DNA of 64,000 bases from DATJGF01 sp035495315 (GCA_035495315.1 DATJGF010000075.1:1-64000); one strand, 5' to 3'. Counted from the stretch's first letter, positions 41,819 through 51,397 are shown. Program-made: numbers and translations. The notes: a model not told the origin generated them from the sequence alone.

Positions 41819-43342
41819 ATGACCTTTCTGCCAATAGTCCAGCGTGAACTGCGCGTGGCAGCCCGGCGTCGAAGCACTTTCCAGATCCGCTGGTGGGCAG
41901 CACTGATTGCGTTGGGCCTGAGCTTTGTCTCCCTGGCTTGGGCTCAAGCCGGCGGTAATCGCGGGGCGGGCAATTCCGTCTTCGGGCTGTTGACCTTTTA
42001 CGTTTTTGGGCTCTGCCTGCTCGCTGGAGTTTTGTTAACCGCCGATGCATTGAGTGAAGAGAAGCGCCTGGGCACGCTGGGGCTTTTGTTTCTTACCGAT
42101 CTTCATGGGTACGACGTAGTCCTTGGCAAGTTCATGGCGCAGTGGCTAAGCGCATTTTATTGCCTGTTGGCATTGTTGCCGGCGTTGGCTTTGCCTGTGT
42201 TGCTCGGTGGTGTCACGGGTGGTGAGTTTTGGCGAATGGTTTTAGCTTTGAGCAACATGCTGTTTTTCTCACTGGCACTCGGTCTGTTTGTTTCTGCCTT
42301 GGGTCGCGACAGTCGCAAAACTATGGGCAACACTTTATGGCTCCTGCTGCTGGTGAGTCTTGCGCTGCCTTTGCTGGCGGGGATTGGCGCAAAGATCTCC
42401 CCCTCGGGTGCGTGGACTTATCTCAATTTGGTCACCCCTTTTTCACCCTTTGCGAACGGCGCGGAACTCCGCTACGTGCGACAGCCGAGCCTATTCTGGG
42501 ATAGTCTGCTGGCCTCAGCCGGCCTGGCGTTTTTTCTCCTGGCGCTCGCCAGCCTTGTTCTGCCGCGGGCCTGGCAGGAACGAGCGGCCGACCCTGTTCG
42601 TTCGAGAGTTCAGACTTCACCCTTACGCGCGCGGAACATTACCCCCGCTGTGGTGAAGGCGCGAGGCGCTTTACTCAGCCGGAATCCGGTGCTGTGGTTG
42701 ACCCGCGACCAACTGGGAACTCAATGGGGCGCCTGGATTGTCGTCTTGTTTTGGGGAATACTCGTTTTCGCCGCGGTTCTGATCCAACCCGGGGAAACAA
42801 TGACACCCGTGCTGGCGAGTTACGCCGTTCTTCCGTTTGGTTTTTGTCTTAAGCTGCTCTTTGGACTGCAAGCGGGGCGTTTATTTGCAGAGAGCCGCCG
42901 CAACGGTGTTTTAGAGCTGCTGCTCTGCACGCCCTTGACCAGTGGCGAGATCATACGCGGACAAATGTTCGCAGTCGCTCGAGCTTTTTGCTGGCCCCTG
43001 GTGGCTTTTGTTTGGCTGTTGTTCGCTCCCATCGCTATTCACTTGGCCGCGACGGTGATTCAGGCAAATTGGCATCAAACCGCTATAGTCATGAGCGGTT
43101 CTCTCATCAGCCTGCTCTATACTGCCCGCTTTGGCATCGACCTTTGGGCTCTGTGCATGTTCGCGATGGGATTGTCGCTTAGTTTAAAACGCCCACAACT
43201 TACACCGGCCGTGACGATAATTTTCGTCCTGATGTTGCCGTCGGTCCTCTCCTTTTGCTTATTGGATATGCTGGCCGACATTGTTTTTATCAGCTGGGGC
43301 GCAAACCAATGCCGCAAAGATTTGCGGGCGATCGGACAATGA
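41819..43342 (+). CDS. ABC-2-type permease, second of a tandem pair
   Basis: 507 residues, a paralogue of the preceding permease. It shares MTFLPIVQRELRVAARRRSTF, ADALSEEKRLGTLGLLFLTD and AESRRNGVLELLLCTPLTSG. The two copies probably arose by tandem duplication and may form a heterodimeric channel. They lie 41 bp apart. Confidence 0.88.
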   Translation: MTFLPIVQRELRVAARRRSTFQIRWWAALIALGLSFVSLAWAQAGGNRGAGNSVFGLLTFYVFGLCLLAGVLLTADALSEEKRLGTLGLLFLTDLHGYDVVLGKFMAQWLSAFYCLLALLPALALPVLLGGVTGGEFWRMVLALSNMLFFSLALGLFVSALGRDSRKTMGNTLWLLLLVSLALPLLAGIGAKISPSGAWTYLNLVTPFSPFANGAELRYVRQPSLFWDSLLASAGLAFFLLALASLVLPRAWQERAADPVRSRVQTSPLRARNITPAVVKARGALLSRNPVLWLTRDQLGTQWGAWIVVLFWGILVFAAVLIQPGETMTPVLASYAVLPFGFCLKLLFGLQAGRLFAESRRNGVLELLLCTPLTSGEIIRGQMFAVARAFCWPLVAFVWLLFAPIAIHLAATVIQANWHQTAIVMSGSLISLLYTARFGIDLWALCMFAMGLSLSLKRPQLTPAVTIIFVLMLPSVLSFCLLDMLADIVFISWGANQCRKDLRAIGQ

Positions 43343-43560
43343 TAAGTTAAGGTCAGTGCGAAGTGGGCGAAAGCTCGGCCCTTGTTTGAGGCAGATTGGT
43401 TGTCAATAAGCTGGACATGTTCGTCTTAAACTGAAGCGAGAAAATAGTATTTGCCACCTTTGAATCCCGAATGAGCGACGGAAAACAGGAGGACTTCAGC
43501 AAAACACACAATTTCCATGCGGCTCATGCTTGCGCTGGCAATCCTTTTGCTGATTAGAAG

Positions 43561-43588
43561 TTGTCTGTCAAGGCCGGCGAAATATATT
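43561..43588 (+). promoter_or_regulatory. Candidate promoter for the ABC ATPase gene
   Basis: TTGTCT (43561-43566), a 16-base spacer and TATATT (43583-43588), 26 bases before ATG 43615. A GGTGAG ribosome site lies near 43603. A short possible reading frame at 43517-43705 overlaps the ATPase gene and is not counted. Confidence 0.5.
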
Positions 43589-43614
43589 GAATTATTACGA
43601 GCTGGTGAGACGCA

Positions 43615-44445
43615 ATGGACACAATTCTTGAAACAAAAAATCTCCGTGTGGAGTTTAAAGCCCAGGGGTCACGTCAGGGCAAAAAAATCGCCGTCAATGA
43701 CCTGAACCTGAAGGTGTACGCTGGAGAGGTGTTTGGATTTTTGGGCCCTAATGGAGCGGGCAAAACGACGACCATGAACGTGTTGTTGGGATTTGTCAAC
43801 GCGACGGCCGGCGACGCCTTCCTCTTCGGCGTTAACGTGCGCGAACCCATTGCCCGCCAGCGGATCGGCTATCTTCCCGAACTGACCTACTACTACAAAT
43901 TCCTCACCGCGGAAGAACTGCTGCGGTTCTACGCGCGTATTTTTCGCATTCCATCGGCTGAAACCGAAAAGCGGATCGATGAACTCTTGAAACTGGTGGA
44001 ACTCGAACATGCGCGCAAGCGACCCATCAAAACGTACTCCAAGGGCATGCAGCAACGCGTCGGCCTGGCGCAGGCTTTAATCAACGACCCGGATCTCTTG
44101 ATTCTCGATGAGCCAACCAGCGGCCTGGATCCACTGGGGCGGATGAAAGTGCGGGAAATCATTCAACGGTTGAAGAACGAAGGCAAAACCGTCTTTTTTT
44201 CATCGCACGAATTAGGCGAAGTCGAAACGGTATGCGACCGGGTGGCGATCATCAATCAGGGCCAATTGAAGGTCGAGGGGCGGGTCGCCGATCTAGTTGA
44301 ACAGTATCAGGCCAACCTGGAGATGATTTTCCTGAAGATTATTGGTTACGATGTTCAAATACCGATGGCGCCGGGGCCTTCAGCGACAACGCTGAGAGAG
44401 CAACACACACCAAAAATGCAGCAGACTACAGCGCTGCATTCCTGA
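43615..44445 (+). CDS. ABC transporter ATP-binding subunit
   Basis: 276 residues. Walker A GPNGAGKT (44-51), signature YSKGMQQR (141-148), Walker B LLILDE (161-166) and the switch His198 in FFSSHEL are all intact. The layout is that of ABC-2 exporters, with a C-terminal extension after the nucleotide-binding domain. It ends four bases before the next gene, so translation is probably coupled. It most likely powers the 44449 permease, and possibly the tandem permeases upstream. Confidence 0.95.
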   Translation: MDTILETKNLRVEFKAQGSRQGKKIAVNDLNLKVYAGEVFGFLGPNGAGKTTTMNVLLGFVNATAGDAFLFGVNVREPIARQRIGYLPELTYYYKFLTAEELLRFYARIFRIPSAETEKRIDELLKLVELEHARKRPIKTYSKGMQQRVGLAQALINDPDLLILDEPTSGLDPLGRMKVREIIQRLKNEGKTVFFSSHELGEVETVCDRVAIINQGQLKVEGRVADLVEQYQANLEMIFLKIIGYDVQIPMAPGPSATTLREQHTPKMQQTTALHS

Positions 44446-44448
44446 CCT

Positions 44449-45228
44449 ATGAATACTGTTTTTGCCCTGGCCACCGTCGTCATCAAGGAGCTTTATCGAC
44501 GGAAAGATTTTTACGTGCTGTTCGTTATGACGGCCGTAATCACGCTCGTGATGGGCTCGGTTTCGTTTTTCAACGACCCGAAAATCGTCCGGTACCTCAA
44601 AGAAATCTGCTTGTTGTTGATTTGGATATCGGCACTCGTCATCGCGATCGGCACCACCGCCCGACAAATACCCGCCGAACGCGAAAATCGAACCATCTTC
44701 CCCTTGCTCGCCAAGCCGGTCACACGCGGTCAGGTGGTTGCGGGCAAATTCGCTGGTTGCTGGCTGGCCTGTGCTTTGGCGTTGCTGATGTTTTATGTTT
44801 TCTTTTGTGTCATTAGCGGAACACGGGAAGGCAACTGGTCGTTGCTGCAAAATTTCCAGGCGTTCTGGCTCCAATGCGCGATGGTGGGTGTCGTAGTTGC
44901 GCTTGTTTTGCTGGGTTCAGTGATCTTTACGGCGCCGTCGTCGAACGCGACCATCAGTTTTGTCGTCGTCATTGGTATCCTGCTACTGGGCCGCCATCTC
45001 AACCAGGTCGCGCTGCATCAACCGGAACCGCTGCGCACATTGGTTTACACCATTTACTTCCTCATACCGCACCTGGAATGGTACGACGTCCGCGATTTTG
45101 TCATCTACGACCAAGGTGCAATTGCCTGGGTTGATTGCCTGCTCGCGACACTATATGCCGCTGTTTACGCAACGTTGCTCCTGTTTGCTACCTGGCTCGT
45201 ATTTCGGCGCAAACCGCTGAATTTATGA
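44449..45228 (+). CDS. ABC-2-type permease (NosY-like)
   Basis: 259 residues with about six membrane helices. TVVIKELYRRKDFYVLF and AERENRTIFPLLAKPVTRGQ are the family's N-terminal and loop motifs. It follows the ATPase gene by three bases and overlaps the TPR gene by four bases (ATGA at 45225). Confidence 0.9.
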   Translation: MNTVFALATVVIKELYRRKDFYVLFVMTAVITLVMGSVSFFNDPKIVRYLKEICLLLIWISALVIAIGTTARQIPAERENRTIFPLLAKPVTRGQVVAGKFAGCWLACALALLMFYVFFCVISGTREGNWSLLQNFQAFWLQCAMVGVVVALVLLGSVIFTAPSSNATISFVVVIGILLLGRHLNQVALHQPEPLRTLVYTIYFLIPHLEWYDVRDFVIYDQGAIAWVDCLLATLYAAVYATLLLFATWLVFRRKPLNL

Positions 45229-46100
45229 GGCGGATTTTCCACCCGATTCTGATTTTGATCCTGTTGTTGGCCGCGACGTTCAGCCTCGCGACACTGGTTC
45301 AGCCACGCGCGCAGGGGTGGGATAAGCGGGGCAAGTCCGGCAATGTTTTGACTCTGCTTTTGGGGGACAGCCGCCGCATGTTTGCGAACCATTTCTTCGT
45401 CAAGGCGGATGTTTCTTTTCACAGCGGCTACTATCCTTCGATTTTCGATCAGGCCGAGAAACCAAAAGGCAGCGGCCATATGACCAGCGAGGAAGGAAGC
45501 CCGGAAGCAGAAGAGCATGAACGCAAGATGAGTTTCCTGGGTGAACCCCGCGATTGGGTTGAGCGTTTTGGTCGCCACTTTTTCATTACTCACCACACGC
45601 ACCTCGAAAATGGAAATGAACGCGAGATCCTGCCCTGGCTGAAATTGTCTGCCGAGTTGGATCCGCAACGTATTGATACGTACGTGGTCGCTTCCTACTG
45701 GCTGCGGAACCGGCTAGGCAAGGTATCTGAAGCCGAGGAATTCTTACGTCAGGGTTTGCGCAACAACCCCAATAACTACGAATTGCTTTATGAGATGGGG
45801 TGCCTCTACAACGAAAATTATCACGACTCGTCTCGTGCACGTCACATTTGGGAATTGGCCCTGCGCCGTTGGCATGAACAGGAACCCGCCAAGAAGGAGC
45901 CCGATCTGATTGATCTCGACAAGATTACTATTCACCTTGCGCGCCTGGAAGAGCACGAGGGTAATTGGGATCGGGCCATCGAATACCTCGAAGCGGCCAT
46001 GAAATCCTCCCCGAATCCTGACGTCCTGCGGCAACAAATCGAAGAGTTGAAAGCGAAGCAACGGGACCCGAAAACAGCCAAAGAATCCTCACGCGGCTGA
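45225..46100 (+). CDS. Membrane-anchored TPR protein
   Basis: 291 residues. A hydrophobic N-terminus (ILILILLLAATFSLATLV) is followed by a charged region and TPR-like repeats (DTYVVASYWLRNRLGKVSEAEEFLRQ, NYELLYEMGCLYNENY). The start overlaps the permease stop by ATGA, placing it in the ABC operon. It may be a periplasmic or membrane partner of the exporter, which is inference. Confidence 0.85.
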   Translation: MRRIFHPILILILLLAATFSLATLVQPRAQGWDKRGKSGNVLTLLLGDSRRMFANHFFVKADVSFHSGYYPSIFDQAEKPKGSGHMTSEEGSPEAEEHERKMSFLGEPRDWVERFGRHFFITHHTHLENGNEREILPWLKLSAELDPQRIDTYVVASYWLRNRLGKVSEAEEFLRQGLRNNPNNYELLYEMGCLYNENYHDSSRARHIWELALRRWHEQEPAKKEPDLIDLDKITIHLARLEEHEGNWDRAIEYLEAAMKSSPNPDVLRQQIEELKAKQRDPKTAKESSRG

Positions 46101-46145
46101 CCGGCCAATAGATAAAACGCCCGCCTTCGACTTCGGGGCTTTCTC

Positions 46146-46176
46146 TTGACAAGAAACCAAATCTTGTGATTACAAT
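46146..46176 (+). promoter_or_regulatory. Candidate promoter of the DUF3160 gene
   Basis: TTGACA (46146-46151) and TACAAT (46171-46176) are separated by 19 bases, a wide but possible spacing. ACAAG and CTTGT (46149-46153 / 46163-46167) form a small inverted repeat inside the spacer. The predicted start site lies at or beside ATG 46182, so the transcript would be leaderless or nearly so. Confidence 0.45.
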
Positions 46177-46181
46177 GGGGC

Positions 46182-48884
46182 ATGAAGGCAGGAACCCCGA
46201 TCAGGCTCTCACTCATCGGACTCGTAGGCTCGTCGCTTTGCGGTACCGGTCCAGCCGCTGAGCCCTTCCCGATTGTCCTCACCTCCAAAGGACCGCGGCT
46301 TGAACTAACCTGGCCCACCGCTGTCACGAATGCCGGACAACTCCGCGTCTTTCCGGAATATGAAATCCAATACAGCACGAACCTGACAGACTGGCAGTCG
46401 CTCGGTGGGAAAGTGCGAGGCATCGATGCGCTCTCCGGGCCCAATCTGACTCTGTCGTTAGATCGGCGGGAAGGTGCAGTCTTTTACCGGGTAAGTGCCG
46501 ACCTCAACTCCCAAACAACCGACGAGACGGGTTTGGGGGGAGCCAACACATTTGGATATGACGATGAACTCTCGACCCGCTTGGCACGATTGGGACTGCT
46601 ATCGGTACAAGACTTCGCCACCAACGCCGGTCCTCTCGTGTATCTGCCTGAGATCAGTTGGGATCCGACCACTGCACAGTTCTGGACAAATTTCAGTTCC
46701 ACGAACTTGTACAGCGACAGTGTGCCGGACTATCGTCTCCCGCCATCTTACAGCACAAACATTCCATACAATTACGTGTTGGATACAAATGAACTGGGCC
46801 TATTCAGGAGGAATGGTTTCGTCGTGAGCGAGCGCTTGGGATCGCCTTCGTTCGGCGATGCGTATTATCGAATATTCAACGCGGACCTGCCCGTGTTCGT
46901 GACCGCCGATTCCGTGCTGCATGCCTGGCATCGATCGTACCAAACCATGTTGGAGGAACTGGAGCAGATCGAATTGGCGACGTTGCTCGAACGGGTTGTC
47001 AGCAATATGTCTTACCAGTTGCCGCAGACCTGGCAGCAATATGGGCAAGGTCCCCTCAGCAATAGCATTGTGGATGCAGATTATTTCCTGACCGTCGCCC
47101 GAAGTTTATGGGCAAATCAGCAGATGCCCAGCGCGCTTGGCGATGCTTCCCTAAACCAGCAGGTCGCCCTTACATTATCCGCTATTAGCAACCAGGTCCT
47201 CGTCACACATTTCCCGATCTTCGGCGCCGATCGCACGATTGATTTTTCACAGTTCATGGTGCGCGGCCATTACACTGATACTGACCGGCTCCGCCGGTAT
47301 TTCCTCACCATGATGTGGTGCGGGCGGATCGACCTGCGGCTGATAACCTTTGAACCTGACAAAGAAGACGATATCAGGCAGTTAGGAACCGCTATAGTTC
47401 TGTCCTATTTGCTGAATCATGGCGGGCAGTTCGAGAATTGGGCGATGATGGAACAAATCACGCGGACGTTTGTTGGCATCACTGACTCGATGACTTTTGC
47501 ACAGTTGTCGCAGCTGCTCTTAAACGCGAACATTCGATCTCCTTCGGACGCGCCCGACCTGCTGACATTGACCAATCTCCAAACTCGATTGCAGAGCGGT
47601 GAGCTCGGCGTTCAGGCCATACAAAGCGACGTTCTGCTTTCGCCCTTGGGGCCCGAACAGTTGAAGCTGCCCCGGTCATTCACGTTCACCGGCCAGAAGT
47701 TCGTCGTGGATAGTTGGGCGTTTTCGCAGTTTGTCTATGACCGCATCCGCTGGACACCGGACGAATGGCCGTACGTGATCGATGGCAAGGTCGTTCGTCG
47801 TAAGCCGAGCTGTCTGGACATCGCCTTCTCGGTTCTCGGGAATGATCAGGTGGTTCCGCAGCTTGTGGCGCGGATGCTCGATAATAACGGTGTCGCGTTT
47901 CGAGATAGTCCTCATTTGCCCTACCAGCACAACCTCCTGGCTGTGCGGCAAGTAATCGACGCGCAAGAGCCTTCGGTCTGGACCAATAATATTTATACGG
48001 CCTGGTTGGGCGCCCTTCGTGCGTTGTCTGCGCCGACGACCGATCCAAAATATCCAGAAGCTATGCGCACACGCGCATGGGCTTTGAAAACCCTAAACAC
48101 TCAACTCGCCTCTTGGACACAACTTCGCCACGACAACATCCTTTATGCCAAGCAATCTTATACTGCTTCCATCTCCTGCGAGTATCCAGCAGGATTTGTG
48201 GAGCCTCGACCCGAATTCTGGCAGCAGATGAAGACTTTGGCCGACACCACCGCGGCCGCTATTTCGAGATTACCGCTTTCGGGGCAGGTGGCCGGCCTGT
48301 TCTTGCCTGGCGGAACGGCGGATTTGGCGGTTATCCAATCGAATCAAATTGCGTTTCTAACTAACTTTTCCGCGCAGGTTTCGATCCTGGAACGGATTTC
48401 CGGGAAGGAATTGGCCCAAACCCCACTCGACGGAAATGAAACTGAGTTTCTGAAGAATGTCGTTGAACTGACTTGGCGTTACTCCAACTTCCGACAATGG
48501 GACGGCTGGTATCCGAGTCTTTTCTACCGGAACGCCTTTTTCTGGTCGGTTAGTGACTTGCCGGATTGCGATCTGTGGGACGCATTAGTCACGGATGTCC
48601 ATACCGATCCTCCGGACCTAATTGTGGGCGATCCGGGCGCGGTCATTCATGAAGCCGTCGGCAATGTGAACCTCATGTTGATTGCCATTGATAATGGACC
48701 TGATCGAATGGTGTATGCCGGGCCAGTGTTGAGTCACTATGAATTCGAGTTGCAGGGGGTCACCAGACTATCTGATGCGCAATGGAAGAGCCGAATCCTG
48801 GCGGGCCAAAAACCGACTCAGCCAGAGTGGACCAAATCTTATCTTGTTCCGGGCAGGATCACTATACCCACAGGCAATCAATGA
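46182..48884 (+). CDS. Exported DUF3160 protein with N-terminal FYRL-type module
   Basis: 900 residues. A signal-like N-terminus (IRLSLIGLVGSSLCGTGPA) is followed by a beta module with YEIQYSTNLTDWQSLGG...GAVFYRVS, similar to C-terminal modules in other secreted proteins here. The main body matches DUF3160, recognised by FVTADSVLHAWHRSYQTMLEELE and related helices. DUF3160 proteins have no assigned reaction. They often accompany surface or cell-wall systems. Confidence 0.85.
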   Translation: MKAGTPIRLSLIGLVGSSLCGTGPAAEPFPIVLTSKGPRLELTWPTAVTNAGQLRVFPEYEIQYSTNLTDWQSLGGKVRGIDALSGPNLTLSLDRREGAVFYRVSADLNSQTTDETGLGGANTFGYDDELSTRLARLGLLSVQDFATNAGPLVYLPEISWDPTTAQFWTNFSSTNLYSDSVPDYRLPPSYSTNIPYNYVLDTNELGLFRRNGFVVSERLGSPSFGDAYYRIFNADLPVFVTADSVLHAWHRSYQTMLEELEQIELATLLERVVSNMSYQLPQTWQQYGQGPLSNSIVDADYFLTVARSLWANQQMPSALGDASLNQQVALTLSAISNQVLVTHFPIFGADRTIDFSQFMVRGHYTDTDRLRRYFLTMMWCGRIDLRLITFEPDKEDDIRQLGTAIVLSYLLNHGGQFENWAMMEQITRTFVGITDSMTFAQLSQLLLNANIRSPSDAPDLLTLTNLQTRLQSGELGVQAIQSDVLLSPLGPEQLKLPRSFTFTGQKFVVDSWAFSQFVYDRIRWTPDEWPYVIDGKVVRRKPSCLDIAFSVLGNDQVVPQLVARMLDNNGVAFRDSPHLPYQHNLLAVRQVIDAQEPSVWTNNIYTAWLGALRALSAPTTDPKYPEAMRTRAWALKTLNTQLASWTQLRHDNILYAKQSYTASISCEYPAGFVEPRPEFWQQMKTLADTTAAAISRLPLSGQVAGLFLPGGTADLAVIQSNQIAFLTNFSAQVSILERISGKELAQTPLDGNETEFLKNVVELTWRYSNFRQWDGWYPSLFYRNAFFWSVSDLPDCDLWDALVTDVHTDPPDLIVGDPGAVIHEAVGNVNLMLIAIDNGPDRMVYAGPVLSHYEFELQGVTRLSDAQWKSRILAGQKPTQPEWTKSYLVPGRITIPTGNQ

Positions 48885-48920
48885 GTAATCGGGCTACGTG
48901 TCGCCGCCGCGGTAGCGGTG

Positions 48921-50075
48921 TCAAATAGCGCGCTCGAGAATCTCAACCAATTCTTGTACAGTCAGCATGATCGGATTGGCTTTCATGCTGCTGGCTTTTG
49001 AAGCTTTATCTACTAACTCGCCAGTGTGCTGACCTTCAATTCCGTAAGTACCCAAGCGCGGTATATTGAGACCCGCAACCAGATCGGCTATCCAGGCGAC
49101 GCCCTGGTCCGCTGTTGCATTCGAATTCCCTGTGAGCAAACCAGCGACTTGCTGGTAACGGTTCAAGGTTTCGCCCGTAGTCTGGCGTTGGCGCGCGGCA
49201 CGCAGATTAATTTCCATCACATGCGGCAACAGCACGGCACAAACGGCGCCATGGGGGGCGGGAAACATCCCCCCGATCGGACCCGCAAAGCCATGGACGG
49301 CGCCAAGTCCAGCGTTGGCCAAGGCCAGACCACCGAACAAACTCGCTATCGCCATGTCTTCTCGGGCGGCAGTATTGTGACCATCGGTGAAGCATTTGCG
49401 CAGGGATCGGGCTGCGCGCCGCATTCCTTCGGCACAAATTGCGTCAGTCAGCGCGTTAGCTCTGGAAGAAACGTAGGGCTCAATGACTTGGGTTAGGGCA
49501 TCCAAGCCAGTGCTAGCGGTGACCGAGGAGGGCAAATCATAGGTGAGTTCCGGGTCCACTATGGCGACACGCGGCAACATAAACGGGCTGCGCAAGCTCA
49601 CTTTGACGCGGTGCGCCGGCGAGCCCAACACCGCGTTTCGCGTAACTTCCGAACCGGTGCCAGCTGTGGTTGGAATCGCAATGAAAGGAATCGACGGCTT
49701 GGCGAGGTTTTTTCCGGCGCCGATCACCTCGAGGTAATCCAGCAACTCCCCTTGATTTGCGAGCATCGCCGCGATTGCCTTTCCCGCATCAATCGCGCTG
49801 CCACCGCCCAAGCTGATGATAAGGTCGGAGCCGGCGGCATTCGCCGCGGCGACTCCACGCTCTACCGTCATCACGTCGGGCTCACCGGCAACTGCGAATA
49901 CCTCGCTTCGAATCCCCTGCTCATCTAGGATTTTGTGGAGAGGCTCAGCACGCGCCGCCGACCGGCCCGTCACAACGAGCGCGCAACTCCCAAACCTCCT
50001 GGCCAGGGGCCCAGCTTCCCTGATCGTCCCATTTCCAAAGACGATTTTTTGAGCGGTAGCAAACTCAAAACGCAT
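48921..50075 (-). CDS. Iron-containing alcohol dehydrogenase
   Basis: 384 residues of the group III (iron-dependent) family. The NAD-binding stretch ISLGGGSAIDAGKAIAAML, IPTTAGTGSEVT, and the metal-binding region AGLGAVHGFAGPIGG with downstream His residues are seen. Family members act on alcohols, or as maleylacetate reductases on aromatic-ring products. ATG 50075 (MRFEFATAQKIVFGNGT) is chosen. The gene overlaps the upstream ABM gene by 11 bp, suggesting a two-gene operon. Confidence 0.93.
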   Translation of the reverse strand: MRFEFATAQKIVFGNGTIREAGPLARRFGSCALVVTGRSAARAEPLHKILDEQGIRSEVFAVAGEPDVMTVERGVAAANAAGSDLIISLGGGSAIDAGKAIAAMLANQGELLDYLEVIGAGKNLAKPSIPFIAIPTTAGTGSEVTRNAVLGSPAHRVKVSLRSPFMLPRVAIVDPELTYDLPSSVTASTGLDALTQVIEPYVSSRANALTDAICAEGMRRAARSLRKCFTDGHNTAAREDMAIASLFGGLALANAGLGAVHGFAGPIGGMFPAPHGAVCAVLLPHVMEINLRAARQRQTTGETLNRYQQVAGLLTGNSNATADQGVAWIADLVAGLNIPRLGTYGIEGQHTGELVDKASKASSMKANPIMLTVQELVEILERAI

Positions 50076-50364
50076 CGGGAGAAACGTTCGAGAGCTTAAC
50101 ACTGTAACGGGGCTCGGCCATCAACGGCGCAACACTATCGCGCCAGGTCTGGTAGTGTTTGGTTTCTTTATGCGCGGCTGGCGCTTCCGCAGTGCGATAA
50201 GCTTCCACCAGTATAAACCGAGTCGGATCGTCCTGTTGCTGCAGCACGTCGAACCGCGCAATGCCCGGTTCTTTCACACTTTCGCGAGCATTGGCGGTGG
50301 AAGCCTGTTTAAAGGCTTCGACTGCCTCGGGTTTGACATGAACGTGCACGTGAACAATGAGCAT
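50065..50364 (-). CDS. ABM-domain monooxygenase-like protein
   Basis: 99 residues. MLIVHVHVHVKPEAVEAF, then RFILVEAYRTAEAPAAHKET and YSVKLSNV match antibiotic-biosynthesis-monooxygenase (ABM/YgiN-like) folds, which act as quinol or small-aromatic oxygenases or as accessory folds. Overlap with the iron alcohol dehydrogenase gene suggests a short aromatic or aldehyde pathway; substrate unknown. Confidence 0.88.
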   Translation of the reverse strand: MLIVHVHVHVKPEAVEAFKQASTANARESVKEPGIARFDVLQQQDDPTRFILVEAYRTAEAPAAHKETKHYQTWRDSVAPLMAEPRYSVKLSNVSPDAF

Positions 50365-50438
50365 AAGTCACCTTTGATTTCCGATGGACTTCATACTCGC
50401 AGAAGATGGAACGTTCAAGAATTTGTAGCGCACGTCGC

Positions 50439-50490
50439 GCAGAGCTTTACTCTGCTGTTGCGCAGGTTTCCAACCCTGCATCGGTCGAAA
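50439..50490. repeat. REP-like palindrome
   Basis: GCAGAGCTTTACTCTGC with a following GCAGGTTTCCAACCCTGC half. Same family as at 39.5 kb, between the ABM and msrB genes. Confidence 0.8.
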
Positions 50491-50509
50491 GCGAGGCCTC
50501 GAAGAATGG

Positions 50510-51235
50510 TTATTTCTCTTCGACTGGGGTGTCGGTCTTCGCCGCAGGTTTATACAGTCCTGCCTTAACAAATGGCTCAAGATAGGCGCCATACCCTGCC
50601 TTCTCCATTTTTTCGACCGGGATGAACCGCAACGAGGCCGAATTAATGCAGTAACGCAGGTGGGTGGGACCCGGTCCGTCGTCAAAAACATGACCAAGAT
50701 GAGAATTGGCAGTCTTGGATCGTACTTCGGTACGTTCCATGCCGAAAGTATGGTCATCGTGCTGGACAATTTCCTTTTCCGAGAGAGGCCGGCTGAAACT
50801 CGGCCAACCGCAACCAGAGTCGAATTTATCGAATGAACTGAACAGAGGCTCACCTGAGACGATATCAACGTAAATGCCCGGCTTTTTGTTGTCCCAATAG
50901 GTGTTACGAAACGCCGGTTCGGTGGCGGCATGCTGGGTCACCTCGAATTGCATCGGCGTGAGCTTTTGCTTGAGTTCGGCCGCAGAAGGTTTTTGAAAAT
51001 TGCCCATAGAATTCGTGAAAGTGGCAGACGTGCCGTCCGCTTTGGATGTTGTTGGCTGAGATTGCGCCGGAGAACATCCTGCAGAAGTCAAAACAACGAG
51101 GACCGGCGCAAGCGCCAGATAAGCAATTGAGAATGCCCGACTCACGTTCAAACGTAGCACACTCCAGCGGACTGTCGACGCGTGCTGAGATCGACCGTGC
51201 ATCTCACTAGTTAGGGTTAACTCACGGTTTGTCAT
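50510..51235 (-). CDS. msrB: Lipoprotein peptide-methionine (R)-S-oxide reductase
   Basis: Repairs methionine-R-sulfoxide. The MsrB signature is present: FSSFDKFDSGCGWPSF, and RYCINSASL with catalytic Cys196. The CxxC pairs that bind zinc in many MsrB proteins are absent, so it belongs to the zinc-free class. VLVVLTSAGC with Cys54 is a lipobox, placing the protein at the periplasmic face. ATG 51235 is used, but GTG 51145 would give a normal 24-residue lipoprotein leader. REP copies lie both sides. Confidence 0.92.
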   Translation of the reverse strand: MTNRELTLTSEMHGRSQHASTVRWSVLRLNVSRAFSIAYLALAPVLVVLTSAGCSPAQSQPTTSKADGTSATFTNSMGNFQKPSAAELKQKLTPMQFEVTQHAATEPAFRNTYWDNKKPGIYVDIVSGEPLFSSFDKFDSGCGWPSFSRPLSEKEIVQHDDHTFGMERTEVRSKTANSHLGHVFDDGPGPTHLRYCINSASLRFIPVEKMEKAGYGAYLEPFVKAGLYKPAAKTDTPVEEK

Positions 51236-51279
51236 GGCTCTGACGATTTAGGGCTTGCGGGCCGGAACCTGCGATACCA

Positions 51280-51294
51280 GCAGAGAAACTCTGC
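51280..51294. repeat. REP-like half-palindrome
   Basis: GCAGAGAAACTCTGC, same family as at 39.5 and 50.4 kb, between the msrB and CGNR genes. Confidence 0.7.
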
Positions 51295-51397
51295 GTTAGA
51301 TCAGTCGCGAAACTCAGTAAAACCTTACAACCTCGGGAGCTAATTTCCTGCCCAAGCTTTCGGCACGCCTGGCGAAGACAATTCGTCCCTCGGCTCC

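Noticed and set aside
43517..43705. Short plus-strand frame before the ABC ATPase
   Set aside because: Overlaps the ATPase start in another frame and has no domain.
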